Source of the DNA: Deltaproteobacteria bacterium
Lineage (GTDB): Bacteria > Desulfobacterota > JAFDIG01
Direction of reading: 5' to 3'
Length of the DNA stretch: 16,870 nucleotides
NCBI GenBank assembly: GCA_019308145.1
Contig: JAFDIG010000018.1
Location: 1 to 16,870 of the forward strand
Position 1 is the stretch's first letter; every line of letters starts with the position of its first letter. Under the pieces are notes generated by a model, which did no database searches, was not told the DNA's origin, and saw only the letters and a program-made list of their open reading frames with translations. This document shows positions 7,957-14,875 of this stretch, one piece after another. Both the position numbers and the translations under genes were made by a program.

Positions 7957-8557
7957 TCTTTTTCCTTAAATGATTGATATGAACATCAACAACATTGCTA
8001 AAGCCATCATAATCTAAATTCCATACCTTTTCCAGTATCATAGTGCGGGTGACGATACGTCCTTTATTTAAAAGTAGATACTCAAGCAATGAAAATTCTT
8101 TAGGTGTGAGAACAATCTCTTTGTCGCCTTTATAAACCCTTCTTGATATTTGATCAAGAAAGAGATCCGCTACTTTAAGCAAAGAAGGGGTATACTGCTT
8201 TCCTCTTCGTGTTACTGCTCTTATCCTTGCAAGAAGTTGATTAAAGGAAAATGGCTTTGTGATATAATCATCTGCTCCTGCATCTAATCCTGCTATTATC
8301 TCTTCGTTGCTATCTTTTACTGTTAAAAGAATTACTGGTATAAAATTTCCCCTTTTCCTTATATTTTTAAGTAATGATATACCATCAAGTTCTGGAAGCA
8401 TGATATCAAGTATAATCAAGTCAAATGGTTGGGATTCAATATATTCAAGAGCTTCTAATCCCGAAGAAGTGGTTTCAACTGAATAATAATTTTCTTCTAA
8501 GCCTTTTTTTAAAAACTTTTTTGTATCAATATCATCTTCTACCAGTAGTATCTTCAT
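7874..8557 (-). CDS. OmpR/PhoB-family response regulator
   Basis: A 227-residue two-domain regulator. The receiver has the acidic pair D8-D9, phosphoacceptor D51 (LIILDIMLPELDG), T79 and K101 (ITKPF). The C-terminal winged helix shows LTPKEFSLLEYLLLNKG, SNVVDVHINHLRKKIE and the HTVKGVGYIL wing. It is the partner of the kinase encoded just downstream. It is the first gene of the minus-strand block, divergent from the phasin-like gene across a 172-nt spacer. By analogy with PmrA it may control the envelope-glycosylation genes that follow; that link rests on gene order only. No strong promoter is evident on the minus strand, although a TATATT lies about 18 nt before the ATG. Confidence 0.92.
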   Translation of the reverse strand: MKILLVEDDIDTKKFLKKGLEENYYSVETTSSGLEALEYIESQPFDLIILDIMLPELDGISLLKNIRKRGNFIPVILLTVKDSNEEIIAGLDAGADDYITKPFSFNQLLARIRAVTRRGKQYTPSLLKVADLFLDQISRRVYKGDKEIVLTPKEFSLLEYLLLNKGRIVTRTMILEKVWNLDYDGFSNVVDVHINHLRKKIEKDSSFKFIHTVKGVGYILEAKHKNS

Positions 8558-8666
8558 CTTACTCTTGTTTAATATAATTTGTTTTATTTTTTTACCATAA
8601 AAATTAGTTTAGGTGAACTTTTTCTTTTTACTTTATTAGCATAAAAAAGTTATGAAATCACTAAGT

Positions 8667-8695
8667 TTGACAAATAAAGATTTATCTTATATATT
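8667..8695 (+). promoter_or_regulatory. Sigma70-type promoter for the phasin-like/UbiB genes
   Basis: A perfect -35 TTGACA (8667-8672) and a -10 TATATT (8690-8695) are separated by 17 bp. Transcription would start near 8702, giving a leader of about 28 nt that contains the ribosome binding site AGGGGG (8717-8722), 7 nt before the ATG. Confidence 0.8.
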
Positions 8696-8729
8696 TTGGT
8701 TTGCTAAATAATTTATAGGGGGTTAAAAG

Positions 8730-9020
8730 ATGTTTAATCTTATTAAAAAAACTTTACTTACTGGCATAGGCTTAACTATCTTAACCAAGGAAAAGGTTGA
8801 AGAAGTTGGAAAGGAATTGGCAAAAAAGGGAAAATTATCAGAGAAGGAAGGGAAAAAATTGGTTGATGATTTGCTTAAAAGATCGGAACAAGCTAATAAA
8901 GAATTAGAAGAAAAAATTGAGAATTCGGTTAGAAAAGTCGTTGAAAAATTGAATTTAGCAAGTAAAGATGATATTGCCAAATTATCTCAGAAGATCGAGC
9001 AACTTGAAAAAAAGAGGTAA
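8730..9020 (+). CDS. Phasin-like coiled-coil protein (PHA synthesis regulator family)
   Basis: A 96-residue highly charged protein. It opens with FNLIKKTLLTGIGLTILTKEKVEEV, typical of the small phasin-like family (COG3937 type), then runs as amphipathic helix and coiled coil with heptad-like Leu/Val/Ile spacing to the end (SQKIEQLEKK). Members are annotated as polyhydroxyalkanoate granule or synthesis regulators, mostly by similarity. No PHA synthase is in this window, so that function is not supported locally. The strong promoter and AGGGGG ribosome binding site suggest good expression. A UbiB-family gene follows after 166 nt in the same direction, a pairing seen in other bacteria, so a shared role at a membrane or lipid surface is possible. 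Confidence 0.75.
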   Translation: MFNLIKKTLLTGIGLTILTKEKVEEVGKELAKKGKLSEKEGKKLVDDLLKRSEQANKELEEKIENSVRKVVEKLNLASKDDIAKLSQKIEQLEKKR

Positions 9021-9186
9021 AAGAAAACAAAATTCCTTTCCTATCCATTTTAGGGTCTTCTTCTTTGGTATTGTCTTAAATCTTGTTTAATGATCAATTT
9101 GGAAACCTTAAAAATTACATGAAGATAATGGTGAAATAGGTGTAGTCTTTTTTGATAACATTATTATTTATAAAAGAGATAGATAG
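9021..9186 (+). other. Spacer between the phasin-like and UbiB genes
   Basis: A 166-nt AT-rich spacer with no clear promoter, terminator or small gene. The UbiB ATG is preceded by a weak GAGAT-like ribosome binding site. Confidence 0.4.
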
Positions 9187-10881
9187 ATGTTTATTCGTAA
9201 GATAGGAACAATAGGGAGAACATATCGCCACGTCCAACGTTACAGACAAATTCTTACCATCCTTTTTAAGTATGGGTTTGGTGATCTTATAGATACCCTT
9301 AAAATTGATCAGTATCTTGAAATCGGCTGGCAGATGATCTCAAAAAAAAGAAGAGAAAAGGTTGAAACACTAACAAGGGCAGAGAGGGTAAGAATGGCTT
9401 TGGAGGAGCTTGGTCCTACTTTTATAAAATTAGGGCAGATTCTCTCCACTCGTCCTGATTTGGTGCCTGTCAATTTTCTCCAAGAATTGGTAAAACTTCA
9501 AGATAATGTTCCCCCTTTTGATTATAATGATGTGAAATTGATTGTTGAAACTGAGCTTGAATCACCTATTAGGAAAATTTTTAAGGATTTTGAAGAATCT
9601 CCTTTAGCTGCTGCTTCTATTGGACAGGTTCATCGGGCAAAACTTATTGATGGTGAAGAAGTGGTGGTAAAGGTGCAAAGGCCGAATATAAGGAGAATCG
9701 TTGAGGTAGATTTGGAAATCATGCTGCATTTAGCAACTTTAATGGAGAGACATTTAGAAGGTTTTGAGCTTCATCAACCAACAAAAATTGTTGAAGAGTT
9801 TGCTCGAGCTATTGAAAAAGAGTTGGATTACACTATAGAGGCTTCTCATCTTGAGCGATTTGGTAACCAGTTTTTAGGTGATCCTACGATATATGTCCCA
9901 AAGGTTTACATAGATGAAACAACAACACGAGTACTTACAATGGAGTATATTGATGGTATAAAATCCTATGAACTTAATCAATTGAAACAAAAAGGGTTTG
10001 ATCTAAAAGAGATCGCAAGCAGAGGAGCTGATTTGCTTATGAAGCAGATTTTTATTTATGGTTTTTTTCATGCAGATCCACATCCTGGCAATATCTTTAT
10101 TCTTCCTAATAATGTTATCTGTTATCTCGATTTTGGTATAATGGGGCGTATTAACAGGAAAACAAGAGAGGACTTTGCAAATTTATTTTTGGCAATTGTG
10201 CAAAAAGATGAGGCAAAAGTTGTAGATGCATTGCTAAGACTTACTATATGGGACGATGAACCAAACAGTAATTTATTGGAAAGAGATGTAGCAGATTTAA
10301 TTGATCAACATTTTTATAAACCTTTAAAATATCTTAAATTCGGTAAACTTATATATCAACTCCAAGAACTGATAGCACGTTATCATTTAACGATTCCTCA
10401 AGATCTTTTTCTAATGTTAAAGGCAATAGCAACTATGGAAGATTTAGGCCGAAAACTTGATCCTAATTTTGATATAACAAAACATGCTGCTCCTTTTTTA
10501 AAGCAGATCCAGTTTGAGCGTTTTTATCCTCAACGCATTGCTTCTGATATGTTTGATTCAGGGACAGATCTTATTTATCTTATGAGGGAAATACCAAAAG
10601 ATTTAAGAGACATCCTTGCTAAGCTTAATAGAGGGAAACTTAAAATAGGTTTTGAACACAAAGGGCTTGATCCTATGCTTGCAACTCATGACAGAATAGT
10701 TAACCGAATTGCTTTTGCAATTGTTTTAGCTTCTCTTATTATTGGTTCTTCCCTTATTGTTCTTTCAGGCATTCCACCAAAATGGTATGAAATTCCAATT
10801 ATTGGACTTGCAGGTTTTATTGTTGCTGGACTTATGGGATTTAAACTCTTAATATCAATCTTAAAAAGAGGAAAAATGTAA
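9187..10881 (+). CDS. ABC1/UbiB/AarF-family atypical kinase
   Basis: A full-length 564-residue UbiB-family protein. The N-terminal extension carries the family-specific KxGQ motif (KLGQ, 81-84) within GPTFIKLGQILSTRPDLVP. The kinase-like core has the Ala-rich loop AAAS (141-144) in place of a glycine loop, the lysine in VVVKVQRPN (K162), the catalytic HADPHPGN (D297, N302) and the metal-binding DFG (315-317). Two hydrophobic helices near residues 508-531 and 538-558 form the usual C-terminal membrane anchor. Relatives support quinone biosynthesis or lipid distribution, with ATPase rather than protein kinase activity shown for some. All expected motifs are intact. No quinone genes are nearby. 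It is probably co-transcribed with the phasin-like gene. Confidence 0.93.
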   Translation: MFIRKIGTIGRTYRHVQRYRQILTILFKYGFGDLIDTLKIDQYLEIGWQMISKKRREKVETLTRAERVRMALEELGPTFIKLGQILSTRPDLVPVNFLQELVKLQDNVPPFDYNDVKLIVETELESPIRKIFKDFEESPLAAASIGQVHRAKLIDGEEVVVKVQRPNIRRIVEVDLEIMLHLATLMERHLEGFELHQPTKIVEEFARAIEKELDYTIEASHLERFGNQFLGDPTIYVPKVYIDETTTRVLTMEYIDGIKSYELNQLKQKGFDLKEIASRGADLLMKQIFIYGFFHADPHPGNIFILPNNVICYLDFGIMGRINRKTREDFANLFLAIVQKDEAKVVDALLRLTIWDDEPNSNLLERDVADLIDQHFYKPLKYLKFGKLIYQLQELIARYHLTIPQDLFLMLKAIATMEDLGRKLDPNFDITKHAAPFLKQIQFERFYPQRIASDMFDSGTDLIYLMREIPKDLRDILAKLNRGKLKIGFEHKGLDPMLATHDRIVNRIAFAIVLASLIIGSSLIVLSGIPPKWYEIPIIGLAGFIVAGLMGFKLLISILKRGKM

Positions 10882-10972
10882 GTTACTATCCTACTATAAC
10901 TGATGTTTTGATTAAGAAATCATACTTTCATAGGTAAGATTAACACTTCTTTAAATATTAAAAGGTAAAAAG

Positions 10973-12442
10973 ATGAAAAAAAGGATAATTTTAAAAATAA
11001 TATTTATTATTTTGTTTATATTTTTTCTGATCTCATGCGGTGGAGGAGGCACAAGCTCAAAACAAGAAGAGGTATCTGTTATACCAGTTACCATTGATCC
11101 CCAAACCAGCCAAGGAAGCATCAAGATATCTTCAATATCAACAAAAAATGCGATATTTGTTGTTACAGCACACAGTTATACACTCCCAAATCCTACATAT
11201 AGTTTAACAGCAGAAATAATGCCATCTGCTAAAGAAGGGTTTATATCTTATCCATTTTTATCAAAAACTAAAGAATCTTTTGATATGGATTTCCATACTA
11301 TCTTGCGCCTAAAAGAGATAGAATTTGCAATAAAATATGGTTCTCCTCTTAACTATCCTCTGCCAAAAATAAAGAAAAAAGTGCATCAACAAGGGGAATT
11401 TGTTAATTTTTGGGTTGAAGATAATTATGGAAGAAATACGCAAATTACAGCAGAGCTAAAGGTTATTGGGGAGCATTGTTATATTTATCTTGATACAGGG
11501 AATGATACTATTGATTTACCTATAGATGTTATTGAAACAATAAAAAACGAGTTTGATAATAACTCCTATCCAACTGCACATAATTATTTTGGCACAGAAT
11601 GGAATCCTGGTATTGATAACGATAACAGGATAACCATACTTATATCAGCTCTTGTACCAGCTTATGGATATTTTTATGCAAGAGATGAGTTTCCAAATAC
11701 GATCCCAGGTTTTGGATACAGCAACATGAGGGAGATGATCTATTTAAATGATGGTATATGGGTTGAAGATGATATTAATGAAGCAAAGGCTACGTTGATA
11801 CACGAATTCCAACATATGATAAATTTTTATTATAAAACGATTCTATATTCTACATTTGAGGAGATATGGTTAAATGAGGGCTTGTCCGTTTATGCAGAAC
11901 AATTAGCAGGTTATGGCATGCTTAATGGGAGTAAATGGGGAACAAATATGGTTTTATATTATTTAGAAGCACCTCAGGATTTTTCTATTAGCTACTGGAA
12001 CCCAAAAGAATATGGGATGTCTTACCTGCATGTTTTATATATTGCTGAGCATTTTGGAGACAATGCAATAAAATCATTGGTACAAAGCGATCTAAATGGA
12101 ATAGAGAATGTTGAGGCAGCAACTAATATCTCATTTGATAATTATTATAATAATTGGACTCTTGCAAATTATCTTGATGGGATGGTTAAAAATAAAGAAT
12201 ATAACTATTACTCTATTGATTTAAGGGGAACCTATGCCGGAATATCTTTATCAGGGATTGTCCCTGCAGAAGAATTTTCAGATAACAACTATAACTTCAC
12301 AACCCAGCGTTCTTTAAATCCATGGGGAGTAGAATATCTTGAATTTGTAAGCGATCAAAATGGAAAGGATCTCTCGTTAAATATAACTGCTAATCAGGGT
12401 GCAAAGTTAAATGGGTATTTAATAATAATTAATAATCCTTAA
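10973..12442 (+). CDS. Lipoprotein zinc metallopeptidase, M30-like
   Basis: A 489-residue secreted protein. A basic start, hydrophobic helix and lipobox LISC (Cys22) followed by GGGG indicate a lipoprotein. The zinc site is HEFQH (277-281), followed by the third-ligand region IWLNEGLS (E302), a gluzincin arrangement like peptidase family M30 (hyicolysin). Upstream, FGTEWNPGIDNDNRITILIS and the YSNMREMIYLN block are typical of this group. It is probably a surface or periplasmic protease of unknown substrate. AAAGG lies 7 nt before the ATG. The C-terminal beta-rich part stops abruptly after YLIIINNP, so the protein may be shorter than its relatives; no clear continuation appears in another frame. 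Confidence 0.82.
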   Translation: MKKRIILKIIFIILFIFFLISCGGGGTSSKQEEVSVIPVTIDPQTSQGSIKISSISTKNAIFVVTAHSYTLPNPTYSLTAEIMPSAKEGFISYPFLSKTKESFDMDFHTILRLKEIEFAIKYGSPLNYPLPKIKKKVHQQGEFVNFWVEDNYGRNTQITAELKVIGEHCYIYLDTGNDTIDLPIDVIETIKNEFDNNSYPTAHNYFGTEWNPGIDNDNRITILISALVPAYGYFYARDEFPNTIPGFGYSNMREMIYLNDGIWVEDDINEAKATLIHEFQHMINFYYKTILYSTFEEIWLNEGLSVYAEQLAGYGMLNGSKWGTNMVLYYLEAPQDFSISYWNPKEYGMSYLHVLYIAEHFGDNAIKSLVQSDLNGIENVEAATNISFDNYYNNWTLANYLDGMVKNKEYNYYSIDLRGTYAGISLSGIVPAEEFSDNNYNFTTQRSLNPWGVEYLEFVSDQNGKDLSLNITANQGAKLNGYLIIINNP

Positions 12443-12590
12443 ATAAAATTAAATATATTTTTAATTCAAAACCGTTACTAAAGAAAATGTTATTCATACA
12501 GGATTTGTTAAAATGAGAGATATAACTATCATTCATAAGGTTTAGCTTTACATCCTACCAACTGTGAGATGTTAAGCCTGCCCTTAATAA

Positions 12591-12616
12591 TTGAACCCCA
12601 AAAAAGAAGGGTTCAA
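12591..12616 (+). repeat. Perfect 8-bp inverted repeat (hairpin) followed by a palindrome
   Basis: TTGAACCC (12591-12598) and GGGTTCAA (12609-12616) flank a 10-nt A-rich loop. Two bases later lies the 12-bp palindrome GGTTTTAAAACC (12618-12629). The hairpin could end the metallopeptidase transcript, though the T-tract after it is short. Confidence 0.55.
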
Positions 12617-12656
12617 CGGTTTTAAAACCACAATAAATAATTATAACACACATATC

Positions 12657-12689
12657 TTAAGGAATGCGGGAGTTTTCCTAACATTTTTT
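12657..12689 (+). terminator. Possible weak intrinsic terminator upstream of arsR
   Basis: TTAAGGAA (12657-12664) can pair with TTCCTAA (12675-12681) with one bulged A, followed two bases later by six T (12684-12689). The stem has only two G-C pairs, so termination would be weak. The T-run also abuts the arsR -35 box. Confidence 0.35.
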
Positions 12690-12690
12690 C

Positions 12691-12719
12691 TTGACAATTA
12701 ATTCAAATATGGCTATATT
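12691..12719 (+). promoter_or_regulatory. Sigma70-type promoter of the arsR gene
   Basis: A perfect -35 TTGACA (12691-12696), 17-bp spacer and -10 TATATT (12714-12719). The predicted start near 12726 is at or next to the ATG at 12727, so the transcript would have little or no leader. The layout and hexamers are identical to the promoter at 8667-8695. Confidence 0.8.
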
Positions 12720-12721
12720 TG
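12704..12721 (+). promoter_or_regulatory. Likely ArsR operator (perfect inverted repeat over the -10)
   Basis: CAAATAT (12704-12710) and ATATTTG (12715-12721) are exact reverse complements separated by GGCT. The 18-bp element fills the end of the promoter spacer and covers the -10 box, as expected for an autorepressing ArsR/SmtB protein. Binding is inferred. Confidence 0.65.
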
Positions 12722-12726
12722 CATAT

Positions 12727-13047
12727 ATGAAAAAATCTAATATTAAACTCTTTAAATTACAGGCTAAGATAGCAAAAGCATTATCTCATGAAAGTAGACT
12801 TATTATCATAAATGCACTTAAGGATAAGGAGATGTGTGTTTGCGAATTGACAAAACTTATAGGAACAGATCAATCTACAGTGTCACGCCATCTTGCAGTT
12901 TTGAAAAATGCAGGTATTTTAACAGAAGATAGAAAAGGCAATAAAGTCTATTATAAATTGCTTACACCTTGTGTGCTTGACTTTTTTGAATGTGCAATAG
13001 GAGTTATAAAGGCTCATCAATTGGAACAGATTGAGGAGATTGTTTAA
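12727..13047 (+). CDS. ArsR/SmtB-family metal- or thiol-responsive repressor
   Basis: A 106-residue winged-helix protein. ALSHESRLIIINAL is the usual N-terminal helix, MCVCEL (C37, C39) lies at the sensing position of ArsR's ELCVCDL, the recognition helix is DQSTVSRHLAVLKNAG, and the wing is RKGNKVYYKL. Two more cysteines, C82 and C89, lie in the C-terminal helix region. E. coli ArsR's third ligand (C37 there) has no match next to this CVC, so the inducer could be As(III), another thiophilic metal or a sulfur species. A longer in-frame reading from TTG at 12691 exists, but that TTG is part of the -35 box, so ATG at 12727 is preferred. It precedes a TauE/SafE transporter gene by 134 nt. Confidence 0.88.
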   Translation: MKKSNIKLFKLQAKIAKALSHESRLIIINALKDKEMCVCELTKLIGTDQSTVSRHLAVLKNAGILTEDRKGNKVYYKLLTPCVLDFFECAIGVIKAHQLEQIEEIV

Positions 13048-13136
13048 AATTTTTTATACTGGTTTATGCGTTTTTGGCCATAAATAAATATAATATTGTT
13101 TTTTTAATCTACATTATTAAAAATTTTTTAAATAAA

Positions 13137-13155
13137 AAGATAAAAAATTTATCTT
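13137..13155 (+). repeat. 8-bp inverted repeat between arsR and the TauE/SafE gene
   Basis: AAGATAAA (13137-13144) and TTTATCTT (13148-13155) are exact reverse complements with a 3-nt loop, 13 nt before the AAGGAGG ribosome binding site of the transporter gene. In such AT-rich DNA it could be chance, a weak hairpin or a second operator; it does not match the CAAATAT operator. Confidence 0.4.
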
Positions 13156-13181
13156 AAATATAATTTTAAGGAGGAATATTT

Positions 13182-14012
13182 ATGGAATTACATCTTTCTC
13201 ACATCATCTATTTGCTCTTAACAGGTATTGGTGTTGGCTTTGCTTCTGGATTACTTGGTGTTGGCGGATGTTTCATTATGGTTCCTATCCAGTTTTGGGT
13301 GTTAAAATCAATAGGGGTTGATCCAACAATTGCAATAAGGATTGCTTTTGGAACAAACCTGCTTGTTGTTTTACCTACAGCATTTAGTGGTGCAATGACC
13401 CATCACAAAAAAGGTTCAACTTTATGGAAACCAGCATTAATTTTAGGAATATTTGGGGCAATAGGTTCTTTTGGAGGTGGTTTCATTGCTGCTCATTTAC
13501 CAGGGAGAATATTGGTAACAGCATTTGGTATTGCTGTGTTATTAGGTGCCATCAGAATGTTAACTGCTAAGCCACCAAAAGTTGAAGAAGAACCTACAGA
13601 GGCTTTTATACCATATCTTTTATGGGGTGTTGCCCTTGGTATTGTTTCCGGGATTATAGGAATAGGTGGTGGCGTTTTGATGGTGCCAATAATGGTTCTT
13701 TTTTTAAAATTCAAAATACACCAAGCAGTTGGAACATCAACTGCTTTGATGATATTTACCGCAGCTGGTGGTGCAATATCTTACATGTTAAATGGGTGGG
13801 GAATTTCTGGTTTACCACCTTATTCAACTGGGTATTTAAATTGGCTCCAATTTATCCTGCTTGCAGGGGCGAGCATTCCTATGGCTACAGTTGGAGCAAG
13901 ATCTGCCCATAGACTTCCCGCAAAGCAGCTACGATATCTATTTATTATCGTTATGTTTTATATGGGATTAAAGATGATAGGTGTTTTTACTTGGCTTCAT
14001 CTGCCGATTTAA
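13182..14012 (+). CDS. TauE/SafE-family anion exporter/permease
   Basis: A 276-residue polytopic membrane protein of about eight helices with the family's internal duplication: GVGFASGLLGVGGCFIMVPI (17-36) and GIVSGIIGIGGGVLMVPIM (153-171). Members move sulfite, sulfoacetate, taurine-derived or other sulfur anions, often outward; the substrate here is unknown. A Cys (C30) replaces the last Gly of the first GGG motif. The start is well marked by AAGGAGG (13168-13174) 7 nt before the ATG. It lies between a cysteine-rich ArsR regulator and an Fe-S protein gene, suggesting a role in sulfur or thiophilic-metal stress. A BigR/SqrR-like sulfur response is one possibility. Confidence 0.9.
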   Translation: MELHLSHIIYLLLTGIGVGFASGLLGVGGCFIMVPIQFWVLKSIGVDPTIAIRIAFGTNLLVVLPTAFSGAMTHHKKGSTLWKPALILGIFGAIGSFGGGFIAAHLPGRILVTAFGIAVLLGAIRMLTAKPPKVEEEPTEAFIPYLLWGVALGIVSGIIGIGGGVLMVPIMVLFLKFKIHQAVGTSTALMIFTAAGGAISYMLNGWGISGLPPYSTGYLNWLQFILLAGASIPMATVGARSAHRLPAKQLRYLFIIVMFYMGLKMIGVFTWLHLPI

Positions 14013-14034
14013 AGGAGAAAAGGCGAAACAGATA

Positions 14035-14060
14035 AAGAGAGGAGGGTGCCGCCTTCTCTT
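14035..14060 (+). terminator. Possible attenuator or terminator hairpin after the TauE/SafE gene
   Basis: AAGAGAGG (14035-14042) can pair with CTTCTCTT (14053-14060) using one G-T wobble, followed by ATTTAATTTTAT. It starts 23 nt after the transporter stop codon. The tail is not a pure T-run, so it may only partly reduce expression of the Fe-S protein gene. Confidence 0.45.
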
Positions 14061-14107
14061 ATTTAATTTTATAAGATTTGTTTAAAGGTTTAAGAGGGGT
14101 AATTAAG

Positions 14108-14632
14108 ATGTTGTTAAAAGATTATAAGTTAACTCTAAAAATGCCAGAATGTAATCCATCATCTCAAATAATAAATGGAATAGCAAACCTTGGCCAGAAC
14201 ATAGAAGAGGTTTTACCTTATTTAAATAGCGTAATAAAAAATTGTTTTTATAACCATAAATCAAAGATTTTGAGCTTTAAAAAAGATGGGCATATGGTTA
14301 CCATCTACCCTGATATGATAGCGGTAACAAAGTTTAATAGCAAAGAGGAGATGATAAAATTTTTAGATTGGCTAAAAAATTTCATCAATGAAATTTATGG
14401 AAATAGAGAGAATATAAAACCAAATTACAAAACAAGGGAAATACCAAAACCTATTGAACTTCTTAAGCTTTTGCCAGGGGAAAATTGTGGGGATTGTGGA
14501 TATGCTAGTTGTCTTGCATTTGCTGTTAAACTTTCTCAAGGTGAGGCTACTATAGAAGATTGCCCACTCATATTTAAAGCTGAATTTAAAGAAAAAAAAG
14601 AGAAGCTATCTGAGGTATTTTTGGAAGCTTAA
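14108..14632 (+). CDS. Small protein with CODH/ACS-type [4Fe-4S] domain
   Basis: A 174-residue soluble protein. The N-terminal two thirds (with FKKDGHMVTIYPDMIAVTKF and EEMIKFLDWLKNFINEIY) was not recognised as an enzyme. The C-terminal part has PGENCGDCGYASCLAFAVKL followed by EDCP: cysteines C127, C130, C135 and C152 in a C-x2-C-x4-C-x16-C pattern. This is the Fe-S domain found in the CODH/ACS corrinoid protein subunit (AcsC/CdhE) and in RnfB. It should bind one [4Fe-4S] cluster and may act in electron transfer or redox sensing. The ATG has AGAGGGG 8 nt upstream; an in-frame TTG at 14078 lacks such a site. It probably belongs with the ArsR and TauE/SafE genes. Confidence 0.82.
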   Translation: MLLKDYKLTLKMPECNPSSQIINGIANLGQNIEEVLPYLNSVIKNCFYNHKSKILSFKKDGHMVTIYPDMIAVTKFNSKEEMIKFLDWLKNFINEIYGNRENIKPNYKTREIPKPIELLKLLPGENCGDCGYASCLAFAVKLSQGEATIEDCPLIFKAEFKEKKEKLSEVFLEA

Positions 14633-14875
14633 AAACAAGTATAATAATAACTCATCAATTTTTTAAAGATGAACTTAAGCAAGGGTAAAGTTTAATCTTT
14701 TTCTTTTTAGTTTTCTTTGATGCAAAAGTATATGTTTTTTATTATTTTTTTAATTTACTAACCTGACTAAACCTTCATATGTATAACCTTTCTTAAAAAC
14801 AACTTTATTTTTTCTTGACATCTTTATTTCTTTTAATAATACTTCTAAAAATAACCCAATAGATTAAAAAACTAA
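14633..14875 (+). other. Long AT-rich spacer before the polysaccharide locus
   Basis: About 240 nt with no supported gene on either strand. It is extremely AT-rich and contains one recognisable promoter (14815-14843). No clear terminator, tRNA or repeat boundary was found. It separates the arsR cassette from the truncated GT4 remnant and may mark a recombination boundary. Confidence 0.5.
14815..14843 (+). promoter_or_regulatory. Likely promoter reading into the polysaccharide locus
   Basis: A perfect -35 TTGACA (14815-14820), 17-bp spacer and a weaker -10 AATACT (14838-14843). The 14 bases ATTTTTTCTTGACA (14807-14820) are identical to those at the arsR promoter (12683-12696). Confidence 0.55.

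Larger units (their letters stand above)
12443..12690 (+). other. Spacer between the metallopeptidase and arsR genes
   Basis: About 250 nt without a convincing gene. It holds a hairpin at 12591-12616, a palindrome GGTTTTAAAACC at 12618-12629, and a weak terminator-like structure at 12657-12689 just before the arsR promoter. Confidence 0.5.

Noticed and set aside
12470..12545. Short open stretch after the metallopeptidase as a frameshifted C-terminus
   Set aside because: The residues show no likeness to the protease family and several stops separate it from the gene.
12691..12726. Upstream in-frame TTG start for the ArsR protein
   Set aside because: The TTG is part of a perfect -35 box and the segment holds the -10 and operator, so it is promoter, not coding sequence.
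13622..13912. A 96-codon plus-strand frame inside the TauE/SafE gene
   Set aside because: It is an alternate frame of a well-supported transporter gene; its composition is Trp-, Cys- and Asn-rich and unlike a real protein.
14078..14107. Upstream in-frame TTG start for the Fe-S protein
   Set aside because: It has no ribosome binding site, while ATG at 14108 has AGAGGGG at good spacing.
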